Part shown: positions 47,769-57,057 of the stretch, piece after piece
How the letters are laid out: each line of letters begins with the position of its first letter
How positions within the stretch are numbered: the stretch's first letter is position 1
DNA from: Desulfonema magnum
GTDB taxonomy: Bacteria > Desulfobacterota > Desulfobacteria > Desulfobacterales > 4be13
Length of the DNA stretch: 64,000 bases
Assembly (NCBI RefSeq): GCF_017377395.1
Contig: NZ_CP061800.1
Span: forward strand, 7,337,633 to 7,401,632
Direction: 5' to 3'
Program-made: the position numbers and the translations under genes
Notes under the pieces: generated by a model
What the model saw: the letters and a program-made list of their open reading frames with translations, nothing else
What the model was told of the DNA's origin: nothing
Databases searched by the model: none

Positions 47769-50537
47769 ATGGATCCGATGATCAGCAGCTACATCGCAGA
47801 ACTCAGCTTGGGAGAATTGCAGTGTTTCGGAAACATGGCAATGGTGCCGCTTTTCACATCTGTCAGAAGCGGCCTTGAATACCTTACGCTCAAAGAGGCC
47901 CTGGACGTAAAACTGATAACCATCACCGAAATAGACCGTTCCGGCTCCGTGCCGGAACTCCGGGTGATTAACCCCTCTGATCAATGGGTTCTCCTGGTTG
48001 ACGGCGAAGAACTCACGGGGGCCAAGCAGAACCGGATATTGAACACCTCCGTCCTGCTCACTGGAAACACGGAGGCCGTCATCCCCGTAAGCTGCACGGA
48101 GCAGGGACGCTGGAGATATTCATCACCTGAATTTTCCCATTCCGAACACATGCTCTCCTCCCAGCTCAGGTGTTTTAACATGTCCTCTGTGTCGGCATCG
48201 CTGCATAGTCACCGGGGCTATTCTTCAGATCAGCACCGTATCTGGTCAGACATTGAGGGAATGCACGGAATGGCAGGCACGTCATCGCCCACGGGGGCCA
48301 TGCGGGATGCCTATACGGCAAAAAGTGCGGAACTGGACGAATACATTCAGGCATTTGAATATGTGCCGGGTCAGCGGGGGAGTCTGTTTTTCATCAATGG
48401 GCAGGCTGTCGGGCTGGACATGCTCTCGTATGAAAAAGCATACAAGGCGGTTCATCCGCAACTGGCGAAGAGTTACGCCATGGATGCGCTGCTGCTCAGA
48501 AAGAGCCGGACAGAGGAACAGCCTTCTCTTGCCAGGGCCAGGGACTTTTTGGAGAGGGCCGGCAAATGTGAGGAGAGCCGCTTCAAATCCATAGGCAGGG
48601 GCTACGACCATCGCTTTGAGGGGCCGGAAATCAGGGGATCGTCCCTTGTGTCCGACGAATGCGTGATTCATATAACGTTTATTTCGTCGGAAGTTTCAGA
48701 TTCAGAAGAAAAACCTGATCTTTCCCATCTGAAGGCCGTCCTATGGGTTGATGATGAGCCGGAGAACAACCGTGAGGAAACAGATATCCTCACCCGGGGC
48801 GGAACCCGGGTGATTACAGCGACATCTTCCTCGGAAGCAATGAAGAAATTCGAATCCGAAAAGTTTGATCGGATCATCTCTGATATGGGACGGATGGAAA
48901 ACGGAAAGTACAATGAACATGCCGGCATTGAGCTGATTCGGGAAATCAGGAAAGGAGACAAAGATATTCCCATTATCATTTACTGTAGAAGATTCGGGGA
49001 TATGAATTGGCTTGCCCTGGGGTTAGAAGAAGAGTACGGCAAACCGCTGGCCGCAGGAGCAGACGGGGTCACAGTATCCCGGCGGGTTCTTTTTGAGGCT
49101 CTTGGAAGCACTGCCAAAGACAAACCGAGAAACGTGATTCTCCCTGATGGCAGCAGATATGCGGGGCCTTTAAAAAGGGGGTTGCCTCACGGAGAGGGAA
49201 GGATGTTCTTTCGTAATTATGAATACGCGGGACACTTTAAAAAAGGTCTTCCCCACGGACAGGGAGCCACCATTCTTTCAGACGGCACAAAGACATATGA
49301 GGGGCAGTTCAGAAAGGGCCTGCATCACGGGCACGGAATCAAGCGTTCTTCGGATGGTACGAGATATGAGGGGCAGTTTAAAGATGGCGTAGCTCACGGA
49401 CAGGGACGTATAAGCTATCCGAACGGTCACAAATATGAGGGGCTTTTTCAACGTGCCAGACCTCACGGGAAGGGAACATGGATATTTCCCGACGGTTCCC
49501 GATACACAGGTCAGTTTGAACATGGCACATGCGGGGGGCGAGGAATCGTGACCCGGGCCGACGGGAAGAAATATGAAGGGGGAGGAACCGTGACCTTTCC
49601 TGACACTGAATATGAAGGTCAGTTTGAAAATGGGATGTTTCACGGACAGGGAATCTTAACGCATAGTCATTATTTCAGATACAGCGTTTATTTTGATCTG
49701 CTTGATATGGTTGATGTGGCGGAAAACTTTAATTTGTTCGATTCAGATGAAGGAAGTACGGTATATGGATACAAATATGAGGGACAGTTCAGACGGGGAC
49801 TGCCCCATGGATCGGGAACAGTGACTTTTTCCCATATTATGTATGAGGGACAGCTCAAACGGGGCGAGCCTCACGGAGAGGCGGTCATAACCGCTGCCGA
49901 CGGAACAAAGTATGAGCTTCGGTTCAGACATGGCAAGGTTCATGGGAATGTGATCAAAACTTATCCGAAGGGGCATAAATATGAGGGATATAAATATCAG
50001 GGACGCTTGAGGAATGGCTGGCCCCATGGAGAGGGAACATGGACCCTGCCTGACGGTTCCGAATGCACGGGTCTGTTTAAAATGGGCCGGTCTCAGAGAT
50101 GGACGGCCATAATTTCTCCCGACGGTAGGAAATACGAGGGTGAGGCCAAAGTCACCTTTCCCGATGGTACCAAATATACGGGCCAGTTCAGGAATGGGAT
50201 GTTTCACGGTCATGGGCTTATAAAATATTGGAATGTTGCTGTTCAAGAGCAGAATGACCCTTATCAGGACTTTGATATTGATATTGACCTGGATTTATTC
50301 TCCTCGGATGAGGAAGAATGTCCTAAATCCAGGTTAGAATCTTATGAAGGACAGTTCCGCAATGGTATGCCTCACGGCAACGGAACCGAAACCTTTTCTG
50401 ATGGTTCTGAATGGACAGGACAGTTTAAATATAGGGTGCCTTACGGAAAAGGGGTCTGGACTTTGCCGGATGGTACCAGGTATGAAGGCCCGTTTAAACA
50501 TCTATGTGGTCACGGAAGGCAGGCTCTCCGTGTGTGA
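47769..50537 (+). CDS. ARPP-1 domain, receiver and MORN-repeat protein
   Basis: A 922-residue soluble protein with AGGAGG at good spacing. Residues 1-310 match the ARPP-1 family pattern (YLTLKEALD, VLLVDGEELTGAKQNRILNT, VSCTEQGRWRYSS, SPTGAM, FFINGQAVGLD). Residues ~322-445 are a receiver-like domain with VDDEPE (Asp328/329) and Asp372 in IISDMG; the usual Lys is not obvious. Residues ~455-920 hold about 16 MORN repeats (RYEGQFKDGVAHGQG type), known to bind membranes or lipids and to scaffold. The last MORN unit runs out of frame into a cyclic-nucleotide domain remnant. ARPP-1 function is unknown; the architecture suggests a membrane-associated signalling adaptor beside the CHAT protease. Confidence 0.82.
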   Translation: MDPMISSYIAELSLGELQCFGNMAMVPLFTSVRSGLEYLTLKEALDVKLITITEIDRSGSVPELRVINPSDQWVLLVDGEELTGAKQNRILNTSVLLTGNTEAVIPVSCTEQGRWRYSSPEFSHSEHMLSSQLRCFNMSSVSASLHSHRGYSSDQHRIWSDIEGMHGMAGTSSPTGAMRDAYTAKSAELDEYIQAFEYVPGQRGSLFFINGQAVGLDMLSYEKAYKAVHPQLAKSYAMDALLLRKSRTEEQPSLARARDFLERAGKCEESRFKSIGRGYDHRFEGPEIRGSSLVSDECVIHITFISSEVSDSEEKPDLSHLKAVLWVDDEPENNREETDILTRGGTRVITATSSSEAMKKFESEKFDRIISDMGRMENGKYNEHAGIELIREIRKGDKDIPIIIYCRRFGDMNWLALGLEEEYGKPLAAGADGVTVSRRVLFEALGSTAKDKPRNVILPDGSRYAGPLKRGLPHGEGRMFFRNYEYAGHFKKGLPHGQGATILSDGTKTYEGQFRKGLHHGHGIKRSSDGTRYEGQFKDGVAHGQGRISYPNGHKYEGLFQRARPHGKGTWIFPDGSRYTGQFEHGTCGGRGIVTRADGKKYEGGGTVTFPDTEYEGQFENGMFHGQGILTHSHYFRYSVYFDLLDMVDVAENFNLFDSDEGSTVYGYKYEGQFRRGLPHGSGTVTFSHIMYEGQLKRGEPHGEAVITAADGTKYELRFRHGKVHGNVIKTYPKGHKYEGYKYQGRLRNGWPHGEGTWTLPDGSECTGLFKMGRSQRWTAIISPDGRKYEGEAKVTFPDGTKYTGQFRNGMFHGHGLIKYWNVAVQEQNDPYQDFDIDIDLDLFSSDEEECPKSRLESYEGQFRNGMPHGNGTETFSDGSEWTGQFKYRVPYGKGVWTLPDGTRYEGPFKHLCGHGRQALRV

Positions 50538-50757
50538 CGGAGACACGGAGCTGGCCCTTCTGGAGCGGGGATCTGTTTTCAGAAAACTGGCCATTCTTGC
50601 GGACGAGCCATGTCCTTATGACATCACGGCAGTAGGCCAAATGCGTCTCCTCCATCTGGAGCAAGCTTCTCTTTATGACCTTATGGCAAAGCATCCCCAG
50701 ACGGCCCAGGGGGTCATTCGTTCACTGTGTCACGCTCTGAAAGAACATCTTTCATAG
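50497..50757 (+). pseudogene. Cyclic-nucleotide-binding domain remnant, out of frame with the MORN gene
   Basis: Reading one base off the MORN frame gives NIYVVTEGRLSVCDGDTEL, then LERGSVFRKLAILADEPCPY and GVIRSLCHALKEHLS. This is most of the domain found at 39300-39713, and the DNA of the two is also very similar. The N-terminal part of the domain is missing. Either a frameshift has split a MORN-cNMP fusion, or recombination pasted a domain fragment onto the MORN gene. No start codon with a ribosome binding site serves it. Confidence 0.65.
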
Positions 50758-50924
50758 CTGACTCTGGACTGCAAACCTAACTTCGGTGTGCAAAAATGGT
50801 GCGAAGGAGCGGAATTTTTACAGTCTTGTTTGGCGGGTGTAAAAATTTCGTTCCGTTGCGCTTCACTTCATTTTTGCACTCCGGAGTTTATTTCACAAAT
50901 AGCCCTTGGAGGAGATTCCGGAAA

Positions 50925-51648
50925 ATGAAATAAATGCTTATTACCCATATCGTTTCTTTCCGTTATCCTTATTATTTCCAAAGTGTCTTTTGCAAATATG
51001 TTTGCTCCCAGGGTTTACGGAATTTTCGGACCGGAAATATTCCTGGCTTTTCCCACAATGATTATCGAGTGGCTTGTTCTTGATCTGGTGTTGATAGGCA
51101 AATCAAAAATCTCTTTATGGTCTGTTATAAAAATTCATCTGATATCATATCCCCTGACTGCGATTGCAGGTGTGTTCATATTGTATTTTGCCGAAATCAT
51201 ACCGCTCTGCATAGAGGATTGTTATTATCAGGGGCTTTTCAAAAAAAATTCTCACAAGCATAAAAACATGCCGAGTCCGAGCAGGATAGCGACGGCGACC
51301 CTGATAGCCAATCTTACCACTTTTCTGATAGGTGTATGGCTTGGGCTGACGATGGTTTCAACGATGAATGAAGCGCGTGATTTAATGAAGGCTGATAGCG
51401 CAGCATATAACCAGATCAAAAATGCCCGTACAGCATCGCAGACTTATTTTGAACAGTTCCCCGAGGGAGTTGTGACATTGGAAGTTTTGGAAGAATACGG
51501 CTTCAAACCCTCTGAAGATGTTGAGATAGTTGTCGAATCCGGAAAAAAGGAAACACTTTCGATCTGCGCCTCGCATATCAGGGGCAGTAAAATATATCGT
51601 ATTGATTCAGAGGGTTCTATTGATGAACAAGAAATGGAAGATCAGTGA
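50925..51648 (+). CDS. Membrane protein with pilin-like C-terminal domain (start affected by a 1-base shift)
   Basis: As read without correction the frame opens at a GTG at 50983 and gives 221 residues with three or so membrane helices (LAFPTMIIEWLVLDLVLIG, LTAIAGVFILYFAEIIPL, LIANLTTFLIGVWLGLTM). The C-terminus (about 130-215) is pilin-like (ARTASQTYFEQFPEGVVTLE, SHIRGSKIYRIDSEGSI), matching the insert in the giant CHAT protein. An ATG at 50925, 10 bases after GGAGGAG, would give a signal peptide (MKKCLLPISFLSVILIISKV) if the T at 50931 were absent. I read this as a frameshift or sequencing error in the true start. The 3' end overlaps the next gene (TGATG). Confidence 0.65.
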
Positions 51649-54600
51649 TGAAAAAAAGATCGTATCTCCGGATATTGAAAATTGTCGCCAAGATTATCGC
51701 CGGCCTGATTATTCTCGGCCTGATCGGACTCGGAATTTTGTTTGATTTTTTTGCGCCGCAGTGGGATATAAAAGATTTTTCCGGTGAGGCTGCCGACATT
51801 GAAAAGACCGGGCCTGACGGAACCAAATACACGATAAACAACGGTATGGCCACTTTTGGCCTTGACGTGGCAAAGCCGGATAAGCACTGCGGTAAAATAT
51901 TCCGGGATTACAAGGCAGCACTTGAATATTGCCGGGATTCGGGTCTGCCGCTCATCCCGTCGGTACATCTCGTGCAGGGCAAACTCAAGCAGTTTGACGA
52001 CGGTCTGTGTGCCGCGCTGGAGGCGGCGCTTCAGCAGGGCCTTCCCGGAGACGAGCGACTGAGCAAGGCAGCCGCGCTTTCGGCACTGCTGGATGAAGTG
52101 CTAAAATTGCTCGCCCGGACTCCCGAGGAGAAAAGAGAAGCCGTCGAATCTGCGGCTGTTCATCTGGCAAGCGCTCTGAGTCTGGGCGGAAACGAACCCC
52201 GGCTCGGTTCGGATATGGCTGACAAAGTCCGAAAGGAAAAGCTGGCTTTCCTGTCTGAGCCTGCGGGATTCTGGACATGGAACGAACAGCTCCGAGCCAT
52301 GTTTATGCAGGATCACTATCTTTCCCGGGGGTTTGATATCAGTGAGAAACTGCCCGTGTGCATCGTTCTCGCCGCCGTCATCTCACAGGATAAAAAACTC
52401 TCCGAAGCTTTTGCACGGTTCAGGGAATTTGACTCGAAACTCACAAATCCCCCGGTCTCTCTGTCATTTGAGGATATCGCGGCAGCGCTGCCTTCCGGAA
52501 TGAGCATTGACGAGATGCTCGAACCTGAAACAATGGAAAATATCCGTAGAGAATTATACCCGCGTTTCGGAAATGGCGCTCGTTTTGCCCTTGTCTCATA
52601 CTCGGAAAGCAAGGAAACCGCCATCCTGAACGGACTGATACTGCCCCCCGGCACAAGCCCCATGCAGGTTGTCATAGACGCTGTCAGAAGCGGAAAGATA
52701 TCTCTGGAACCCAAGCCGGATTCCGGGTGGTATGATTATCAATGGTATGCGATGGAAACCCTGCTTCTTCCTGAAAAAGCCCGGGAATCCCACAAACTCA
52801 GACTGTCCGACAATTACAAAAAGCGTCTGGAAAATGCCTTCAAAACCAGCCTTACAAAACATCGGGATACGCATATCAAGCATCTTGCAGTACCTTTAGC
52901 GGCATGCGACGGCGGAGGTGAGCCGAAAAAAAAGCGAAAGATCGAGATCGGGCCGAAATTTTCGGCTGAACCTACGGCCACGGTTTATCTTCGCTATGCC
53001 CGTGCATATCGTTTTCTGAGAAATGCCATGCACGCCGTGCTGGGTCAGGAATTTCTCAGGCAGATTCACAGAAGTAATGAAAACTCTCCGCCCCTTGAGA
53101 CCGACCTCGACACGGAACTCAGGAACATGGCACTGCTCTGCTACGGATTATATGAACGGCTGGCTCCGGAAATCGGTCAGCGTCCGCTCTATCTGGAGGA
53201 TGAGATGAATGACGAGGACATTGCCGCCGCAAAAAACACGGCTTCCCAATGGCTCTCCTCCCTGACGGACGACCCGGATCTGGGCAGAGATACACGGGTA
53301 GTTGTGCCCGCGTTTGATGAATTGGTATCCGTCCATTATTGGGCCACTGCCGGAGTCAGGCTTGAACGCGTGGTTTACAAATACAATGATGAACCGGATG
53401 TCAGAGGTAATGTCGAACCGGTATTTGTACCCACGAATTACTATCTTCCCACGGATATTTTTCTTGAATTTGAGCGCCCCGGGCGGAGTCCTCTCACCCG
53501 TGATGGATACCGGAATATCTGCGACCGTTATGATGACGAACTGTCTCTGAGAAAGCACTTTGGCGTAGCAGTGAGAACAGAATATAAAGGCGGATTTTTT
53601 GTCCTCTTTATTGTGCTGGCGGTGTCAGCATTCATATTCAGAAAGCATCTGCGGGGTCTGAACATAAGACCTGTTGTCATAACGGCAAAAATCACCGCAG
53701 GTCTGTTCATCCTTTTGTGGATTGCCGGGCTTATATTTTTCCCTGCATATCCCGTAAAAATGATGGTGAAATATGCGCCGGCAATCAGCGTCCGCCTTGT
53801 TCCTATTGTGGAACAGATCGTTTGTTTCTATTATCATAGTCCTCACAATGTGGAGATAAAATACAGGATGATCGAATTGATGATTGACGATCCAAATCCC
53901 TTGGTGCGAGCTACAGCAAGCATCTGTATTGAGTATCTGAGTATCATAAGAGGTTTTCACAAAGAAGAGCTTCTGCGCCAAATTCCTGATATTGAAAAAG
54001 GCCTGCGCCGAGCAAGTGACGATGAGATGATGGAAGTCGAATATAACGCTGTCTGGTTACTCGGAAATTTTTTCAAAAATGACGACACGGTTGATTTTCT
54101 GGCTTCCAAATTAAAAAAAGATATTTATATTGATGAGATTACTTGCATTAGTATATTCTCTGTTCTTGCCCAAATCGGCAGCAAAAAGGCATGGGATATC
54201 GTTCTGTTTTATACGGAGGATACCAGAAAGAATATCAGACATAATGCGTTTTTTTTTCTTTCAAAATTTGCAATTTCTTCGGAAGAGCAAAATCTGACGC
54301 TGTTATATAAAAAGCTATTCGGATACATGAATCGGGGTGATCGTAGGTCTTCATTTGATATGAAGATAGCGATTGAAGAGATAATAAAAGCTTCTGTTCC
54401 CGATTATCCTGATGTGGCCCAATTCAAAGCCTTTAGCGCATGGTTTCTTACGTTTTGGTGGGGATCAGCAGGTGATTATGTAATAAAGGAATATAAAGAG
54501 GCACTGGATATGACGGAGAAGGCTCTCGGTCCGGAACATCCTGATGCGCTCAGGCTCACGGATGATCTGGCATCGGCGTATGAAAAAGACGGAGACCCAG

Positions 54601-55094
54601 CCGAAGCAATGTCTCTATATAACAAATCTCTCTCCGTAAAGACAGAATCTCTGGGACTCGGACATCCTGAAACGCTGCAAACGCTCATTCGTATGTTATC
54701 TCTTTTTAAAAATAAAGAAGAGGGGTTTATTAAGAGCGAAGATACTTATCTCTGTGCAACATCTTTATGCCGGAATTTTGCCGACATAGGTGAGAAAATT
54801 GGCGAATCGCAATGTCCTGAATTAGCTGATATTATGGACGGCTTGGCAGATGTTTGCAAAGCAGCGGGAGATTACGCCAGAGCAAACCCGCAGTTCATGG
54901 AGAAACTGATGATGTGCAGACAGGCGCTGGGAACGGATCATCCCCGGGCCGCACAAAGACTGGACGAAGATATAGAACTTCATACGCCGTCTTTACTTTA
55001 CCGCAAAGCGGAATCACTGCACAAAAAAGCTTCGGCAATTAGGAAAAATTCACTCAGACAGACGGGTTTCAAGGGATTGGGAGAACCGGAATGA
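51648..55094 (+). CDS. Large membrane protein with HEAT-like and TPR regions, unknown function
   Basis: A 1148-residue protein coupled to the previous gene by a TGATG overlap. A membrane helix is near residues 10-32 (VAKIIAGLIILGLIGLGILF). Residues ~40-640 form a large soluble domain I do not recognise, Arg/Glu-rich, with PVFVPTNYYLPTDIFLEFER near its end. Two more hydrophobic helices follow (about 645-705, FFVLFIVLAVSAFIF and ITAGLFILLWIAGLIFF). The next ~200 residues are HEAT-like (DDPNPLVRATASICIEYL, MEVEYNAVWLLGNFF). The C-terminal ~200 residues are kinesin-light-chain-type TPRs (EALDMTEKALGPEHPDALRL, SLSVKTESLGLGHPETLQ). TPR of this type is commonly paired with CHAT proteases, so it may interact with the CHAT protein nearby. 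Confidence 0.75.
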   Translation: MKKRSYLRILKIVAKIIAGLIILGLIGLGILFDFFAPQWDIKDFSGEAADIEKTGPDGTKYTINNGMATFGLDVAKPDKHCGKIFRDYKAALEYCRDSGLPLIPSVHLVQGKLKQFDDGLCAALEAALQQGLPGDERLSKAAALSALLDEVLKLLARTPEEKREAVESAAVHLASALSLGGNEPRLGSDMADKVRKEKLAFLSEPAGFWTWNEQLRAMFMQDHYLSRGFDISEKLPVCIVLAAVISQDKKLSEAFARFREFDSKLTNPPVSLSFEDIAAALPSGMSIDEMLEPETMENIRRELYPRFGNGARFALVSYSESKETAILNGLILPPGTSPMQVVIDAVRSGKISLEPKPDSGWYDYQWYAMETLLLPEKARESHKLRLSDNYKKRLENAFKTSLTKHRDTHIKHLAVPLAACDGGGEPKKKRKIEIGPKFSAEPTATVYLRYARAYRFLRNAMHAVLGQEFLRQIHRSNENSPPLETDLDTELRNMALLCYGLYERLAPEIGQRPLYLEDEMNDEDIAAAKNTASQWLSSLTDDPDLGRDTRVVVPAFDELVSVHYWATAGVRLERVVYKYNDEPDVRGNVEPVFVPTNYYLPTDIFLEFERPGRSPLTRDGYRNICDRYDDELSLRKHFGVAVRTEYKGGFFVLFIVLAVSAFIFRKHLRGLNIRPVVITAKITAGLFILLWIAGLIFFPAYPVKMMVKYAPAISVRLVPIVEQIVCFYYHSPHNVEIKYRMIELMIDDPNPLVRATASICIEYLSIIRGFHKEELLRQIPDIEKGLRRASDDEMMEVEYNAVWLLGNFFKNDDTVDFLASKLKKDIYIDEITCISIFSVLAQIGSKKAWDIVLFYTEDTRKNIRHNAFFFLSKFAISSEEQNLTLLYKKLFGYMNRGDRRSSFDMKIAIEEIIKASVPDYPDVAQFKAFSAWFLTFWWGSAGDYVIKEYKEALDMTEKALGPEHPDALRLTDDLASAYEKDGDPAEAMSLYNKSLSVKTESLGLGHPETLQTLIRMLSLFKNKEEGFIKSEDTYLCATSLCRNFADIGEKIGESQCPELADIMDGLADVCKAAGDYARANPQFMEKLMMCRQALGTDHPRAAQRLDEDIELHTPSLLYRKAESLHKKASAIRKNSLRQTGFKGLGEPE

Positions 55095-55349
55095 CTGGGC
55101 GATTTGAACCACAGATTCGTGCAGATTGGGGAAATTTGAGATTATTCCGGCTCCGGGGCGATCTGAACCGCAGATTACCGGGGATTAAGGAGGTTTCACA
55201 AATTATCCCTGACCAGCAAAACATTAAAAGTTTGAAGTGATTTTATGGGTGTGATATGTCAAAATCGTCATTGCCTTTGGCGGGGTTGTCCGAACCCAGA
55301 TTAAAGGATTTGGGGATTGGCCTGATTTCTGTCCGAGTTTCAGAAGACA

Positions 55350-55455
55350 TAAGTACCTGGACATATATTTTCAGGTAAAATTATCAGCAAAATTCCCGAA
55401 CTGGCTTAAATGAGATTTGGATAAAAATACCGAAAAACCTTTGTCCAGGTACTTA
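55350..55455. repeat. MITE family A variant with a third core
   Basis: Left TAAGTACCTGGACATATA and right CCTTTGTCCAGGTACTTA are inverted, but the 70-bp core is unlike the CCGGGTTT or CTCCGAGG hairpins of other copies. Confidence 0.6.
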
Positions 55456-55502
55456 TTATGATGCTTATGTTATAAAATCTAATATTCAAAAAGGAGGAGA
55501 AG

Positions 55503-56063
55503 ATGAAAATCGTTTGTGATCATTGCGGAAAAAATGTATCAGATCATCAGGAATTAACCGAATGGGAAGAGCAGACAGAAATGCCCGTTTGCGGGAGATG
55601 CCTGAGAGGGCTGAATCAGGGGGAAGACTGGGGTGAAAACGACCTTCCGCCTGACATGCAGGGAAAAGACCGTTGCCGCCGCTGCGGGGGAGAACTGTCA
55701 TCCGAGAACATTTTCTATCACAAAAGCAGGACAAAAAAATATGTCTGCGCCCCGTGCAGGGAAGAACTCTCCGCTGTCCGGAATAAAGTTTTTCAGACTG
55801 CGAATACATCCGGACAGGGAAACGCGGCAATTGTTCCGCCCGAAATCAGAAAGTGGAACTGGGGGGCTTTTTTTCTGAGCTGGATATGGGGACTGGGCAA
55901 CCGGACAAATATTGCCCTGCTTTGCCTTGTTCCTTTGGTAAATATCCCCATGCGTTTTGTTCTTGGTGTGAAGGGAAACGAATGGGCATGGCGGAATGTA
56001 AAATGGGACAGTGTCGAACATCTCCTGAGGGTTCAGAAAAAATGGGCAATCTGGGGAACATGA
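55503..56063 (+). CDS. Zinc-ribbon membrane protein (N-terminal half of a split protease gene)
   Basis: A 186-residue product with GGAGGAG before the ATG. It has two zinc-binding segments (CDHCGK with VCGRC; CRRCGGE with VCAPC), then a hydrophobic region (about 120-150, WGAFFLSWIWGLGN and IALLCLVPLVNIPMRFVLG). It ends in DSVEHLLRVQKKWAIWGT, a stretch that in related small proteins leads straight into a membrane helix. The TGA at 56061 is followed, in the same frame, by ILGFVLVVGLISLIM and a trypsin-like protease. The gene therefore appears to be one open frame interrupted by a single stop. Without readthrough the product is a zinc-ribbon membrane stub. Confidence 0.7.
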   Translation: MKIVCDHCGKNVSDHQELTEWEEQTEMPVCGRCLRGLNQGEDWGENDLPPDMQGKDRCRRCGGELSSENIFYHKSRTKKYVCAPCREELSAVRNKVFQTANTSGQGNAAIVPPEIRKWNWGAFFLSWIWGLGNRTNIALLCLVPLVNIPMRFVLGVKGNEWAWRNVKWDSVEHLLRVQKKWAIWGT

Positions 56064-56066
56064 ATT

Positions 56067-56837
56067 TTGGGATTCGTCCTTGTAGTTGGCCTGATTAGCC
56101 TGATCATGCCTGCGGGGCCGGGTGAGGAAAATTATTACAATGAGGAAAAGGTAAAATATGACGGAAATATCAGCGCTCCCAGTTCTCCGATATTGTTTCA
56201 GCCGATGTTTGTCTGGAATGATGCGGAACCCACATTTCAGGGCACAGGCTTTTTTGTGTCATCCTCTGACAAGCAAATTGCCGCTGTCACAAGTTCGCAT
56301 TTCATAGACACCGAGGGTTCCCGCTTGAAAAAAGCTTACTGGTTGAACATTTCGGAGGAGAGATTTGAACCTGTCGCTTCTTTTGCCAGGATATGGGGGA
56401 AACTGGGCAATGGCGGTTCCGACTTTCCTATGGATCTGCGTTATGATTACCTGATAATGCCCCCGGAAAATGCCGTGCCGGACAGTTGTGTGCTTGAACT
56501 TGATGACCGGGTGAGATTGAAACGACATGAGGGCGTATGGTTTCCCAACAAAGATCCCCAATCTCCCGCAGGATATACTCTGGTTGACGGCATGGTTACG
56601 GAAACACAGGAAAATTATCATGCCGTGATCCTTAAAGATCATGTTGAGTTTCAATCTCAGAGCGGGTCACCGGTCATAAGCAAACTAACGGGCAAGGTGA
56701 TCGGAACTTTGTCCCGGGCAGGATATACCGAAAAAAACAAGCCTGTCATGTATCTTGCTCCCTCTCATTCGATAAAACACGCAGTGGACGGAGATGCAAA
56801 ACTTACCGATTTGTCTGAGGCGGTAGGAAAAAAATAA
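56067..56837 (+). CDS. Trypsin-like serine protease (C-terminal half of a split gene)
   Basis: It starts with a membrane helix (GFVLVVGLISLIMP). Then comes a chymotrypsin-fold domain: GTGFFVSSSD, His in AVTSSHFID, Asp in LRYDYLIMP and Ser in SQSGSPVIS. These are His266, Asp315 and Ser387 if counted from 55503. The order and spacing of the triad fit a small trypsin-like protease. A TTG at 56067 would be the only start and it lacks a ribosome binding site, so expression depends on readthrough of the TGA at 56061 or on reinitiation. The protease would face the other side of the membrane from the zinc ribbons, or be anchored beside them. It is the second protease in this gene group. Confidence 0.7.
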   Translation: MGFVLVVGLISLIMPAGPGEENYYNEEKVKYDGNISAPSSPILFQPMFVWNDAEPTFQGTGFFVSSSDKQIAAVTSSHFIDTEGSRLKKAYWLNISEERFEPVASFARIWGKLGNGGSDFPMDLRYDYLIMPPENAVPDSCVLELDDRVRLKRHEGVWFPNKDPQSPAGYTLVDGMVTETQENYHAVILKDHVEFQSQSGSPVISKLTGKVIGTLSRAGYTEKNKPVMYLAPSHSIKHAVDGDAKLTDLSEAVGKK

Positions 56838-56908
56838 CCTGTCGCTGTTTGTCTCTGTAAGACCGATATCCGGCGTGCAAGGCTGCGCCTTGTGAGTCTG
56901 TATTTCAC

Positions 56909-57057
56909 TCGATAATCAAATTTTTTTTCTGTCATTCCTGCGAAAGCAGGAATCCACTGCTCCCGGAATCGCCGCATCTGCCAAAAACAGATTCCTGCTT
57001 TCGCAGGAATAACAAACTTTTTGTTCGAACCGGGTCAAAAAACTTGATCATCGGGTT
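56909..57057. repeat. MITE family C copy with a visible empty site
   Basis: Left CACTCGATAATCAAATTT and right AACTTGATCATCGGG are inverted. Inside is a GTCATTCCTGCGAAAGCAGG hairpin pair (56931 and 56985). The flanks (GCGCCTTGTGAG and GTTTCAGTGTTCGCACAAGG) are contiguous at 39740-39775, showing the element inserted between them. Confidence 0.65.

Noticed and set aside
56061-56063. Selenocysteine codon at the in-frame TGA
   Set aside because: The residue would lie at the edge of a membrane helix away from any catalytic site and no SECIS-like hairpin directly follows; a nonsense mutation is simpler.
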